Source: Aromatoleum toluvorans (GTDB lineage: Bacteria > Pseudomonadota > Gammaproteobacteria > Burkholderiales > Rhodocyclaceae). Taken from it: 64,000 nt of DNA. The notes beneath the pieces are model-generated. The model made no database searches. It had not been told where the DNA came from and saw only the letters and a list, made by a program, of their open reading frames with translations. Both the position numbers and the translations under genes were made by a program. Positions within the stretch are counted from its first letter, which is position 1. Each line of letters begins with the position of its first letter. Below, one piece after another: positions 36,507 through 46,453 of this stretch. The stretch is from positions 42,252-106,251 of the forward strand of contig NZ_WTVN01000013.1 of assembly GCF_012910905.1 (NCBI RefSeq), in the 5' to 3' direction.

Positions 36507-37946
36507 ATGCGACATCAGTCTGGTTCGACTGCTGCCCACACGGCGGCGGCGCGTCTGGAACGCCTTCCCATCAGCGGCTACCACCGCCTGATCTTCATCA
36601 TCATCGCCGGCGCTTTTTTCTTTGATTCCATCGACCTCGGCATGATGACCTTCGTGCTCGGTTCGCTGAAGGCGGAGTTCGCCCTCACCACGGCGCAGGC
36701 CGGCCTGCTGGCCAGTGCGAGCTTCGTGGGCATGGCCGCGGGTGCGGCGCTCTCCGGCCTGCTGGCGGACAAGTTCGGCCGCAAGCCGGTCTTTCAGGTC
36801 AGCATGGTGATCTGGGGCGTTGCCAGTTACCTGTGCTCCACCGCTGCCGATGCCGATACCCTGACTCTCTACCGGGTCATCCTGGGCTTCGGGATGGGCA
36901 TGGAGTTTCCGGTGGCCCAGGCGCTGCTGTCGGAATTCATCCCGGCCGGCCAGCGCGGCAAGTACATCGCCCTGATGGACGGCTTCTGGCCGCTGGGTTT
37001 CATTACCGCCGGACTCATTTCCTACTACTTCCTCAGCATCGCCAGCTGGCGCACCGTGTTCGTCGTCCTGGCCATTCCCGCGCTGTTCCTGCTGGTCGTG
37101 CGCCGTTTCGTGCCGGAGTCGCCGCGTTGGCTGGAGCACGCCGGGCGTCACGACGAAGCCGAGCGGGTGCTGACTGCGGTGGAGAACAAGGTGAAGGCCA
37201 GCCTCGGGCTGCGCGAACTGCCGCGGCCGGTGGAAGTGCCCGCCGTACAGCAGGGCGGCCGGCGCGGTTTTGCCTCCCTGTGGTCGGCCGAGCATCGGTC
37301 CAGCACGATCATGGTCTGGGGCCTGTGGTTCTTCGCGCTCCTCGGCTTCTACGGCCTGACGACCTGGCTCGGCGCGCTGCTGCAGCAAGCGGGTTTCGCC
37401 GTCACCAAGTCGGTGATGTACACCGTGCTGATCTCCCTTGGCGGCATCCCCGGCTTCCTCACCGCGGCGTGGCTCGTCGAGAAATGGGGCCGCAAGCCGA
37501 CCTGCATCGCGGCCCTACTGGGTGGTGCGTGCGGCGTGTTCCTCTACGGCCAGGTCGCGGCCAACGTCGGCAGCGAAACGCCGCTGATCCTCTCCGGCCT
37601 GCTGATGCAGTTCTTCCTCTTCGGCATGTGGGCGGTGCTCTACACCTATACCCCCGAGCTCTACTCGACCGGGTCGCGCGCGACGGGGTCCGGATTTGCG
37701 TCGGCCATCGGGCGGGTGGGATCGCTGCTCGGTCCCTATCTGGTGGGCGTCGTACTGCCCGCCTGGGGCCAGGGCGGCGTCTTCACCGTCGGTGCCGGCT
37801 GCTTCTTCGCCGCTGCCCTGATGGTCTATCTCCTCGGCGTGGAAACCCGCGGCAAATCCCTGGAGGAAATCGCCCACTCCCATGACGACACCGCGCGGCA
37901 GGCCGGCGTCGCCCTGGGGCGCGAAGCCACCGAAGCGGCCCGTTGA
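36507..37946 (+). CDS. MFS transporter
   Basis: A 479-residue major facilitator with about 12 membrane helices and the two GRKP-type cytoplasmic loops (LLADKFGRKPVFQ and LVEKWGRKPTCIA). FIPAGQRGKYIALMDGFWPLG and FVPESPRWLEH mark the sugar/organic-acid:H+ symporter branch. I chose the ATG at 36507 with GAGGAG upstream. It precedes the dipeptidase-like gene by 47 bases on the same strand, so the two and the V4R gene may form one operon. The substrate may be a methylated amine or peptide; not provable here. Confidence 0.85.
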   Translation: MRHQSGSTAAHTAAARLERLPISGYHRLIFIIIAGAFFFDSIDLGMMTFVLGSLKAEFALTTAQAGLLASASFVGMAAGAALSGLLADKFGRKPVFQVSMVIWGVASYLCSTAADADTLTLYRVILGFGMGMEFPVAQALLSEFIPAGQRGKYIALMDGFWPLGFITAGLISYYFLSIASWRTVFVVLAIPALFLLVVRRFVPESPRWLEHAGRHDEAERVLTAVENKVKASLGLRELPRPVEVPAVQQGGRRGFASLWSAEHRSSTIMVWGLWFFALLGFYGLTTWLGALLQQAGFAVTKSVMYTVLISLGGIPGFLTAAWLVEKWGRKPTCIAALLGGACGVFLYGQVAANVGSETPLILSGLLMQFFLFGMWAVLYTYTPELYSTGSRATGSGFASAIGRVGSLLGPYLVGVVLPAWGQGGVFTVGAGCFFAAALMVYLLGVETRGKSLEEIAHSHDDTARQAGVALGREATEAAR

Positions 37947-37993
37947 GCACCGCCAATCCTTCCATCGACAAGACATCAACGAGGAAAGACGCA

Positions 37994-38964
<971 letters not shown>

Positions 38965-38968
<4 letters not shown>

Positions 38969-39504
38969 ACCGGCAACCGCAAGTACCCATCGACGTCGAT
39001 CAGGAAACCGGCGTCTGGACGACCGATGGCCTGCCGATGCTGTACGTGCCGCGCCATTTCTTCGTCAACAACCATCTCGCGGTGGAGAAGGCGCTTGGCC
39101 GAGGGCAGTACGAGGCCGTGCTCTACCCCGCCGGCTACCAGTCGGCCTATCACTGGTGCAGCAAGGAGGCTGCACGCCATGGCCTGGGCGGGGTGGCGGT
39201 GTTCGAGCACTACCTCAAACGGCTGTCGCAGCGCGGCTGGGGGCAGTTCAGCTTTCGCGACATCGTCCCCGAAGATACCTCGGCGACCATCATCCTCGAA
39301 CATTCGGCCTTCGTGCTGGCGCAGCCGCAGGTGCAGGGCCGCATGTGCTACATGTTTGCCGGCTGGTTCGCCGGAGCGATGGATTGGCTTTCCGACGAAG
39401 CGGGACGGACAACGCGCGCGCGCTGCCGAGAGCTCTCATGCGCCGGGGAGAGTGGCGAACATCGGCACTGCGTTTTTGAAGTGACACCGGTCGCGGTCCG
39501 GTAG
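38965..39504 (+). CDS. V4R/DUF5943-like domain protein, partner of the dipeptidase-like gene
   Basis: A 179-residue protein. The C-terminal part (RARCRELSCAGESGEHRHCV followed by FEVTPV) has the three cysteines of a V4R (4-vinyl reductase) domain, a fold that binds small hydrophobic ligands or metal. The N-terminal part (PMLYVPRHFFVNNHLAVEKA) matches the small protein found beside the dipeptidase-like gene in Pseudomonas dimethylglycine loci (PA5397 type). It overlaps the upstream gene by four bases and probably works with it. Its activity is unknown. Confidence 0.65.
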
Positions 39505-39510
39505 CCCTCG

Positions 39511-39532
39511 GAGGCCCGGTCCCCCGGGCCTC
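39511..39532. terminator. Bidirectional hairpin between the V4R gene and metF
   Basis: GAGGCCCGG-TCCC-CCGGGCCTC is a perfect 9-bp stem with a 4-base loop, seven bases past the V4R stop and about 100 bases past the convergent metF end. Confidence 0.6.
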
Positions 39533-39631
39533 ATCCATCCCGGCAGGCGTGGCAAGCAGCCGAACCGCGATGGTCAACGCCAGGCGCTGGCCGTGGAAAC
39601 GGCCAGCGCTGTATTCGTGGCGGATTGCCGG

Positions 39632-40660
39632 TCAGGCCCCCACCGCCTGCCTTTGAAGCTGCCGGTCCCGCCCCGGATACCACGGCACGCGCCCCTCGAG
39701 CACGCCGGAGCTCTGGATGATTTCGGCGACCGCCTCTTCCTGGCGGTAGGCCATCACATGCACGCCGCTGACGCCTTCGATCTCGCGGATCTCCTGGATC
39801 AGGTCGATGCACAGCTTCCTGCCTTCGGCCTTCTGCTTCTCCGCACCTGCCAGGCGCTTGATGACGCTGTCCGGGATATGCACACCGGGCACGTGCTCGC
39901 GGATCCAGGTGGCGCTCTTGGCGGATGCGAGGGGGCCGACGCCGGGCATGATGAACACACGGTTCGGCCCTTCGAGCAGGCCCAGGTCGCGCACCTGCGA
40001 CATGAAGGTCTTCAGGCGCGGGATGTCGTAGCAGTACTGCGTCTGGATGAACTGCGCGCCCGCGGCGACCTTCTTCGCGAGACGATGCGGACGCCAGTCG
40101 AAGGGCGGCGCGAAGGGGTTCTCGGCGGCGCCGAGGAACACGCGCGGCGGCGTGTCGAGCTTGCGGCCGCTCTGGAAGCGCTGCTCGTCGCGCATCGCCC
40201 GCGCGACCTCCAGCAGCGACATCGAGTCGAGGTCGAACACGGGCTTCGCCTGCGGATGGTCGCCCGCCTGCACGCCGTCGCCCGTCAGGCACATGATGTT
40301 GGCGACGCCCATCGCCGCCCCGCCCAGGATCTCGCCCTGGATCGCGATGCGGTTGCGGTCGCGGCAGGAGATCTGCATCACCATCGCGTAGCCGCGGCGC
40401 GTCAGCAGCGCGCACACGCCGACACTGGACATGTGGCAGTTGGCACCGGAACCGTCGGTCGCGTTGATCGCGTCGACGTAGCCGTCGAAGATCGCGGCGC
40501 GCTTGAACACTTCGTCCGGATCGGCCGAATCGGGCGGGTCGATCTCGGAAGTCACCGCGAACTTGCCGGCACGCAGCACGCGTTCGAGGCGCCCGGGGGA
40601 AACGTGCCCTGGCAGGATCGGCAGTCCTTCGCCGGGTGTCGGTTCGTCGTCGAAAATCAT
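39632..40660 (-). CDS. metF: Methylenetetrahydrofolate reductase
   Basis: A 342-residue flavoprotein interconverting methyl-THF and methylene-THF. It has FAVTSEIDPPDSADPDEV, then NATDGSGANCHMSSV, MCLTGDGVQAGDHPQAKPVF and AAGAQFIQTQYCYDI, typical of the MetF barrel. Its start overlaps the metV-like stop (ATGA), so it is translated as a pair with that subunit, as in acetogen-type MetF-MetV. In this operon it probably runs in the oxidative direction on methyl-THF made by the corrinoid system; that is inference. Confidence 0.9.
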   Translation of the reverse strand: MIFDDEPTPGEGLPILPGHVSPGRLERVLRAGKFAVTSEIDPPDSADPDEVFKRAAIFDGYVDAINATDGSGANCHMSSVGVCALLTRRGYAMVMQISCRDRNRIAIQGEILGGAAMGVANIMCLTGDGVQAGDHPQAKPVFDLDSMSLLEVARAMRDEQRFQSGRKLDTPPRVFLGAAENPFAPPFDWRPHRLAKKVAAGAQFIQTQYCYDIPRLKTFMSQVRDLGLLEGPNRVFIMPGVGPLASAKSATWIREHVPGVHIPDSVIKRLAGAEKQKAEGRKLCIDLIQEIREIEGVSGVHVMAYRQEEAVAEIIQSSGVLEGRVPWYPGRDRQLQRQAVGA

Positions 40661-41130
40661 TTCTGCTCTCCCTGCGCGGCGCGTTTCTCGGCGATCTGGC
40701 GCACCACGCGCAGCCAGGACGAGGTGTCGCGGAAGCGGTTATCGACCGGCTTCTGCACGACGTGGATCTTCCTGCCGGACTTCATGTGCTGGCTGCCGGC
40801 CCAAGCTTCCGCCCACACGCACTTCATCTCCGGCTTGACCTCGCAGTGCCCATTCGCGCGCACGCCGCCGCAGGGCCCGTTGCGCAGCGTCTTGGGGCAA
40901 TTCATCGGACAGGACATGCCCGTGGAGCTCAGGGCGCACTGGCCGCACATCTTGCAGTCGAACAGGAAGCCCTTGATGGCCTTCTCGACCTTTGCGACCG
41001 GCCGCTCCGCGCGCGCGTATCCGACACGGCGCCACAGCGGATCGAGCCGCGTGATGACCGGCTCGAAGGCGTTGTAGATGATCTCGAAACCCCGTGAGTG
41101 TCGGACCACCCACCGGCGTACTGCGTACAT
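40657..41130 (-). CDS. MetV-like zinc-binding partner of MetF
   Basis: A 157-residue protein of the methylene-THF reductase C-terminal (MetV) family. The cysteine cluster CKMCGQCALSSTGMSCPMNC followed by PKTLRNGPCGGV near residues 59-90 is the family signature. MetV is an accessory subunit of MetF in bacteria using corrinoid C1 pathways. The start ATG at 41130 is followed by a basic N-terminal helix. It lies upstream of metF with an ATGA overlap and downstream of a REP-like element. Confidence 0.82.
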   Translation of the reverse strand: MYAVRRWVVRHSRGFEIIYNAFEPVITRLDPLWRRVGYARAERPVAKVEKAIKGFLFDCKMCGQCALSSTGMSCPMNCPKTLRNGPCGGVRANGHCEVKPEMKCVWAEAWAGSQHMKSGRKIHVVQKPVDNRFRDTSSWLRVVRQIAEKRAAQGEQK

Positions 41131-41205
41131 GAATGTCTCCTTCGTCCGCCACCGCCGTTGGCGCGGTGGGCGTGGCTGTTTGTCGATGTCGTTTTATTGG
41201 GATTC

Positions 41206-41302
41206 GGTTCCTCCCCCTTCAAGGGGGAGGACAGGAGGGGGATGGGTTTCCGTGGTGCTAAACCCATCCCCACCCCAGCCCTCCCCTTGAAGGGGAGGGA
41301 GC
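41206..41302. repeat. REP-like double palindrome, copy 2
   Basis: Near-identical to 25797-25893: the same left palindrome CCTCCCCCTTCAAGGGGGAG, the same right palindrome CCCTCCCCTTGAAGGGGAGG, and the GATGGGTTT/AACCCATC pairing, with a shorter loop. It splits the virulence-factor gene from metV-metF, the same relative position as copy 1 in the other corrinoid operon. Confidence 0.75.
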
Positions 41303-41314
41303 GACCGTGCCCAA

Positions 41315-41635
41315 TCAATCGTTCGCTGCGCTCCGATCGGCCGCTACGCCCTTCGCCCGGACCAGCGCTTCCAGATCCCCGTCGCTGAACCGCGCCTCGA
41401 TGCGCGCAGCCTCGGCAGCCGCTTCGGCCTGCAGGTCGCCGCTGCACTCGCGTGGCGGCAGTCGCTGCCAGTCTTCGAGGTAGGCCTCGGAGCTGCCCTT
41501 GCCGGCGCGCATCGCGGCGCGGTCGATCGCGACCTGGAAGCGCTCGGAGAGCTGAGCCTTCGCGCTCTCCCGGCCGTTCTTGACGATTACCTGCGCAGGG
41601 ATGTCACGCCACTGCACAACAATCAGCTTTGCCAT
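41315..41635 (-). CDS. Virulence-factor family small protein
   Basis: A 106-residue protein of the family named "virulence factor", which is in fact common in corrinoid/THF methyl-group clusters. MAKLIVVQWRDIPAQVIVKN near the start, AKAQLSERFQVAIDRAAMRA and EAYLEDWQRLPP are the family blocks. The name is historical; no toxin or export feature is seen. It overlaps the DUF1638 gene by 13 bases, and the pair sits between corrinoid copy 2 and metV-metF. Its role is unknown but clearly linked to this pathway. Confidence 0.7.
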   Translation of the reverse strand: MAKLIVVQWRDIPAQVIVKNGRESAKAQLSERFQVAIDRAAMRAGKGSSEAYLEDWQRLPPRECSGDLQAEAAAEAARIEARFSDGDLEALVRAKGVAADRSAAND

Positions 41636-42255
41636 GAAACCTGCTCCGTACGGGCGTCGCGCCCCTGCTGGCGTTGGAACCGGACGATGGCCGTGTGGAG
41701 GCCGCCGTAGCCGGTGAATTGGTAATGGAACTCGAGCCCGAGTCGCGCCGCGGCCTGCCGCGCCTGCTCGTGCAACTGCGCATCCTCGGCCTGCGCCAGG
41801 TAGACCAGGCGGCGGTAGTTGCCGAAATACATCGACGCGAGCTCGGGGTGACGTTCGATGCCGAGTTCCCGGATCACGAGGCGCTCGAAGTGCCGCACGA
41901 GGAAATCCGTGAGGTAGAAGCTGCCCGGCTCCGCGTCGGCGAGCGCCGTGAAGGCCTGCGTGCCGGCGTAGAACTCGTAGCAGTGCGCGCCCGGCAGGCG
42001 CTCGACGCCTTCCTCTTCGAGCACGCGGTCGAGCAGCCCGCCCGTGCCGCAGTCGGCATAACCGACGAGGATGCGCGTGAAACGCGCCCGCCCCGCGCGG
42101 ATCTTTTCGCGCACCGCCTCGGGGATGCGCTCCGGGCGGTTGTGGAGGTCCGCGGGCAGGCACTGCAGCTGTACGTGCTGCCACCCGTTCGCAGCGATCA
42201 CGGCCTTCAGCTCGCGGGCGAGCGCGCCGCAGGCGATGATCAGTACGGGGTCCAC
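41623..42255 (-). CDS. DUF1638 protein
   Basis: A 210-residue protein of the DUF1638 family (PVLIIACGALARELKAVIAA near the start, ILVGYADCGTGGLLDRVLEE, LPGAHCYEFYAGTQAF). Conserved cysteines and a histidine could bind metal or corrinoid. No ATG fits; I chose the GTG at 42255, 22 bases after the corrinoid gene's stop, since family similarity begins there. It is usually found beside corrinoid methyltransferase genes, and here lies directly after corrinoid copy 2. The activity is unknown. Confidence 0.7.
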   Translation of the reverse strand: MDPVLIIACGALARELKAVIAANGWQHVQLQCLPADLHNRPERIPEAVREKIRAGRARFTRILVGYADCGTGGLLDRVLEEEGVERLPGAHCYEFYAGTQAFTALADAEPGSFYLTDFLVRHFERLVIRELGIERHPELASMYFGNYRRLVYLAQAEDAQLHEQARQAAARLGLEFHYQFTGYGGLHTAIVRFQRQQGRDARTEQVSWQS

Positions 42256-42277
42256 GTCCGCGTCCCGTCGTCTGCCG

Positions 42278-42976
<699 letters not shown>

Positions 42977-42996
42977 GTCGTCTTCTCCTTCAGGTC

Positions 42997-43056
42997 GTTG
43001 CGGGTGCCGAGCGCAGCGGACCCGATGCGGCACAGGTTAGGCGTAGCCCCCGCAAC
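42997..43056 (-). ncRNA. Candidate structured leader of corrinoid operon 2
   Basis: The same pairing as at 27635-27694: GTTGCGGG with CCCGCAAC enclosing TGCCG/CGGCA and a GGC-TAC-GCC mini-hairpin, with one loop base changed. The function is unproven. Confidence 0.35.
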
Positions 43057-43082
43057 TGGCAGGCGTCTCAACGACCCCCCCA

Positions 43083-43097
43083 TGTCCAAACGCGACA
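43083..43097. promoter_or_regulatory. Operator-like site TGTCC-AAACG-CGACA
   Basis: Counterpart of 27721-27735, again 107 bases upstream of the corrinoid start codon. One arm is CGACA, the other TGTCC. Confidence 0.45.
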
Positions 43098-43142
43098 GCC
43101 CGATGTCCCCGCGCTGGACGCCTTTGCCAGCGCGGGCGCGGG

Positions 43143-43178
43143 TGTCGTGAGGCGATCCGAATTTGTCGTAACCAGACA
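43143..43178. promoter_or_regulatory. Tandem operator-like sites, 21-bp spacing (copy 2)
   Basis: TGTCG-TGAGG-CGATC (43143-43157) and TGTCG-TAACC-AGACA (43164-43178) start 21 bases apart, as at 27791-27826. The centre-to-centre distance to the proximal site is 81 bases here against 91 at copy 1, a difference of one helical turn. Confidence 0.5.
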
Positions 43179-43277
43179 GGCAAGCGCTCCCCGGAAGACT
43201 AAATTGGGCGACAGCCAAACGCCGGACGGATGACATCGTCCGCAACGGCCAACCATATGACAAAGAGGAGACGCGCG

Positions 43278-44159
43278 ATGTCGGTAATGACCGAAGGCAA
43301 GAACATTTACGTACTCAAGGCGAGCTGCAAGGGCGTGATCGGCACGGTCGCCCGCATCTCGAGCTTCCTGGCCGAGCGCCACTGCTACATCATGGAGATG
43401 CAGCAATTCGACGAGATCCTCACCGGGCGTTTCTTCGTGCGCACGGTGTTCTCGACGACGTCGGGCCGCACGCCGTCCTTCGACGAGCTCAAGCGCGCCT
43501 TCGGCAACGAATTGCCGCGCGCCGAAGAAGACTTCACGTGGGAGATGCACGACACGCTGGCGCGCCCGAAGGTGCTGCTGATGGTGTCGAAGTTCGACCA
43601 CTGCCTCGACGACCTGCTCTACCGGCTTCGCACCGGCGAGCTGAAGATGGAAGTGCCGGCGATCGTGTCGAACCATCCGGACCTCAAGCGCCTCGCCGAC
43701 TGGCACGGCATCCCCTTCCATCACCTGCCGGTGACGCCGGAAACCAAGGCCGCGCAGGAAGCCCGCCTGCTCGAGATCGTCGCCGAGACCGGCTCCGACC
43801 TGGTCGTGCTCGCGCGCTACATGCAGGTGCTGTCCGAGGACCTGTGCCACAAGCTCTCGGGGCGCGCGATCAACATCCACCACTCCTTCCTGCCCGGCTT
43901 CAAGGGCGCCAAGCCGTATCACCAGGCGCATGACCGCGGCGTGAAGCTGATCGGCGCCACCGCGCACTACGTGACCTCCGATCTGGACGAAGGCCCGATC
44001 ATCGAGCAGGCCGTCGAGCGCGTCGATCACACCTACCAGCCCGAGCACCTCGTCGCCGTCGGCCGCGACACCGAGTGCCTCGCGCTCGCCCGCGCCGTCA
44101 AATACCACATCGAGCACCGCGTCTTCCTCACCGGCAACAAGACCGTGGTGTTCCGATGA
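43278..44159 (+). CDS. purU: Formyltetrahydrofolate deformylase
   Basis: Hydrolyses 10-formyl-THF to formate and THF, the last step of the folate C1 oxidation route here. The 293-residue protein has an N-terminal ACT domain ([20 protein letters not shown]) and a formyltransferase-fold domain with the catalytic Asn-His in [17 protein letters not shown] and Asp in [13 protein letters not shown] chose the ATG at 43278, with AAGAGGAG seven bases upstream. It is the first gene of purU-folD-folC, which are chained by ATGA overlaps, and is divergent from corrinoid operon 2. Confidence 0.93.
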   Translation: MSVMTEGKNIYVLKASCKGVIGTVARISSFLAERHCYIMEMQQFDEILTGRFFVRTVFSTTSGRTPSFDELKRAFGNELPRAEEDFTWEMHDTLARPKVLLMVSKFDHCLDDLLYRLRTGELKMEVPAIVSNHPDLKRLADWHGIPFHHLPVTPETKAAQEARLLEIVAETGSDLVVLARYMQVLSEDLCHKLSGRAINIHHSFLPGFKGAKPYHQAHDRGVKLIGATAHYVTSDLDEGPIIEQAVERVDHTYQPEHLVAVGRDTECLALARAVKYHIEHRVFLTGNKTVVFR

Positions 44160-45061
44160 GCGCCGCGATCATCGACGGCAAGCGCGCCGCCGAGCACCTG
44201 CGTGCCGAGATCGGCCGCCACGTCGTGCGTCTGCGCGAACAGCATCTCGTCACCCCGGGCCTCGCCGTGATCCTCGTCGGCGAGGATCCGGCCAGCCAGG
44301 TGTATGTGCGCAACAAGGCGCGCCAGGCGCGCGAAGCGGCGATGGCCTCGTTCGAATACCGGCTGCCGTACAGCGTGCCGCAGGAAAAGGTGCTGGAACT
44401 GATCGAGCGGCTCAACGACGACCCGGCGGTGCACGGCATCCTCGTGCAGCTGCCGCTGCCGCCGCAGGTCGACGCCGACCGCGTCATCAACGCGATCCGC
44501 CCGGACAAGGACATCGACGGCTTCCATCCCGTCAACGCGGGCGCGCTGGCGACCGGCGGCGACGGCATGGTGCCCTGCACGCCGCTGGGCTGCCTGATGC
44601 TGCTCAAGCACCGGCTGGGCGACCTCGCGGGCCTGCGCGCGGTCGTGCTGGGGCGTTCGAACATCGTCGGCAAGCCGATGGCCGCGCTGCTGCTGCGCGA
44701 GAGCTGCACGGTGACCGTCGCTCATTCGAAGACGCGCGACCTGGCGGACGAATGCCGGCGCGCCGACATCCTCGTCGCCGCGGTGGGCCGGCCGCGCATG
44801 GTTCCCGGCGACTGGATCAAGCCCGGTGCGACGGTGATCGACGTCGGCATCAACCGCATCGACACGCCGGACGGCAAAGGGCGGCTGGTCGGCGACGTGG
44901 TCTTCGACAGCGCCGTCGAAGTCGCCGGTGCGATCACGCCGGTGCCGGGCGGCGTCGGGCCGATGACCATCGCCTGCCTGCTGCTCAACACGCTGGAAGC
45001 CGCCTGCCGCCAGCATGGCCTGCCCGTGCCGCAGGGCTTGATGGAGGCCGCGTGGGGATGA
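44156..45061 (+). CDS. folD: Methylene-THF dehydrogenase / methenyl-THF cyclohydrolase
   Basis: A 301-residue bifunctional enzyme oxidising methylene-THF to 10-formyl-THF. It has the catalytic Tyr and Lys in [35 protein letters not shown], the dinucleotide-binding [14 protein letters not shown] and the terminal [13 protein letters not shown] chose the ATG at 44156, overlapping the purU stop (ATGA). It connects sarcosine oxidase and MetF products to PurU. Confidence 0.95.
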   Translation: MSAAIIDGKRAAEHLRAEIGRHVVRLREQHLVTPGLAVILVGEDPASQVYVRNKARQAREAAMASFEYRLPYSVPQEKVLELIERLNDDPAVHGILVQLPLPPQVDADRVINAIRPDKDIDGFHPVNAGALATGGDGMVPCTPLGCLMLLKHRLGDLAGLRAVVLGRSNIVGKPMAALLLRESCTVTVAHSKTRDLADECRRADILVAAVGRPRMVPGDWIKPGATVIDVGINRIDTPDGKGRLVGDVVFDSAVEVAGAITPVPGGVGPMTIACLLLNTLEAACRQHGLPVPQGLMEAAWG

Positions 45062-46422
45062 ACCCTCCGCCCGGCCTCGCGGACGTCGTCGCCCAACCGC
45101 TGCGCCACCTCGGCGACGTGGTGCGGCTGATCGAAGCGCTCGTGGCGGCCGAGCTGTCCCGTCCGCGGCCGCCGGACGCGCTCACCCTGCAGCCGATGGG
45201 CGAGCTGCTTGCCCGCATCGGCAACCCGCAGCGCACGCTGCGCTGCATCCATGTTGCCGGTTCGAAGGGCAAGGGCAGCACCGCCCTGCTGTGCGAGGCG
45301 GTCCTCGGCGCGGCCGGCCTGCGCGTCGGCACCTACACGTCGCCGCACCTGCAGCGCTGGAGCGAGCGCTACCGCGTTGGCGGGCAGGAAGTCGGCGAAG
45401 CGGAATTCGTCGCCGCGGTGGAGCGCGTCCGCCCCCATTTCGCCGGGCTGCAGGGCAATGCACACCCGCCAAGCTTCTTCGACTTCGCGACGGCGACCGC
45501 CTTCGCGCTGTTCGAAAACGCCGGGGTCGACGTGGCGCTGATCGAAGTCGGGCTGGGCGGACGCCTGGATCCGACCAACGTCATCACGCCGCTCGTGTCC
45601 TGCATCACCAGCATCGAGCTCGAGCACACCGACCGCCTGGGCACCACGCTCGCCGCGATTGCCGGCGAGAAGGCGGGAATCATCAAGCCTGCAGTGCCTG
45701 TCGTGATCGGCGACCTCCCCCGCGAGGCGCTCGCGGTGGTGGAGGCGCAGGCGACGCGCTGCGCGGCCCCGCTGCATCGCCTCGGCATCGACTTCACCGC
45801 GGACGTGACGCGGACTTCCGCCGATGGCGTGATCATGCACGCCGAATGCGGCCCCCTGGCGCTGGACCTCACGCTACCGGTGCTGGGCCGCCATCTCGCC
45901 GGTAACGCCGCGATGGCGCTCGCGTGCATCCTGCACGCGGGGCTGCTGCCCCTGCCGCAACTCGCGGACGCCGCGCGCCGTGGCCTGGCGCAGGTCGCGC
46001 TGCCGGGGCGGACCGAAATCCTCGGACGCCGCCCGTGGGTCATCGCGGACGGGGCGCACACCGAATCCTCCGCGCGCGCCCTGATGCACTCGCTGGACGC
46101 TCTCGACTGCCGCGAGCGACACATGGTCATCTCCATTTCGTCCGGGAAGGATCTCGCAGGACTGCTGCCGATATTCGCCGCGAAGGCGAGCGCCTTCGTC
46201 GTCACGCGCGCCGACCGTCAGCGCTCGCTCGAACCGTCGGCGATTGCCGACTGGATCAGACTGCACTTCCCCGGACTCCCCGTGCGTGTCGTCGAGGATC
46301 CGCTGGCGGCGGTCAGCGAAACGCTCGTCCGCGTGCCGTCCGATTCGCTGATGTGCGTCACGGGCTCCGTTTATGCGGCGGGCGCCGCACGCACCGCCCT
46401 CGCCTTGTCGCCGACCGATTGA
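45058..46422 (+). CDS. folC: Folylpolyglutamate synthase family protein
   Basis: A 454-residue Mur-ligase-fold enzyme that adds glutamates to folate. The ATP-binding loop is [15 protein letters not shown] near residues 66-80; other family marks are [27 protein letters not shown] and the EKAGIIKP motif. The ATG at 45058 overlaps the folD stop. Having folC in an operon with catabolic purU-folD suggests a folate pool dedicated to C1 oxidation, perhaps a second, locus-specific FolC. That last point is inference. Confidence 0.88.
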   Translation: MNPPPGLADVVAQPLRHLGDVVRLIEALVAAELSRPRPPDALTLQPMGELLARIGNPQRTLRCIHVAGSKGKGSTALLCEAVLGAAGLRVGTYTSPHLQRWSERYRVGGQEVGEAEFVAAVERVRPHFAGLQGNAHPPSFFDFATATAFALFENAGVDVALIEVGLGGRLDPTNVITPLVSCITSIELEHTDRLGTTLAAIAGEKAGIIKPAVPVVIGDLPREALAVVEAQATRCAAPLHRLGIDFTADVTRTSADGVIMHAECGPLALDLTLPVLGRHLAGNAAMALACILHAGLLPLPQLADAARRGLAQVALPGRTEILGRRPWVIADGAHTESSARALMHSLDALDCRERHMVISISSGKDLAGLLPIFAAKASAFVVTRADRQRSLEPSAIADWIRLHFPGLPVRVVEDPLAAVSETLVRVPSDSLMCVTGSVYAAGAARTALALSPTD

Positions 46423-46427
46423 AGCCG

Positions 46428-46453
46428 GCCGCGAGCCCGCCCGCAGGCGCGGC
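46428..46453. terminator. Weak hairpin between folC and the EAL gene
   Basis: GCCGCG pairs with CGCGGC across a 14-base loop, in the 31-base gap between convergent genes. It is short and has no U-run. Confidence 0.3.

Larger units (their letters stand above)
42977..43277. other. 301-bp region between corrinoid copy 2 and purU
   Basis: No gene is seen. It holds the duplicate leader (42997-43056), operator-like sites at 43083-43097, 43143-43157 and 43164-43178, a GAAGACTAAATTG block at 43194-43206, and the purU ribosome site (AAGAGGAG). It serves two divergent operons. Confidence 0.6.

Noticed and set aside
41315..41635. Virulence gene
   Set aside because: The family name is historical; context is corrinoid/THF methyl metabolism and no toxin or secretion feature is present.
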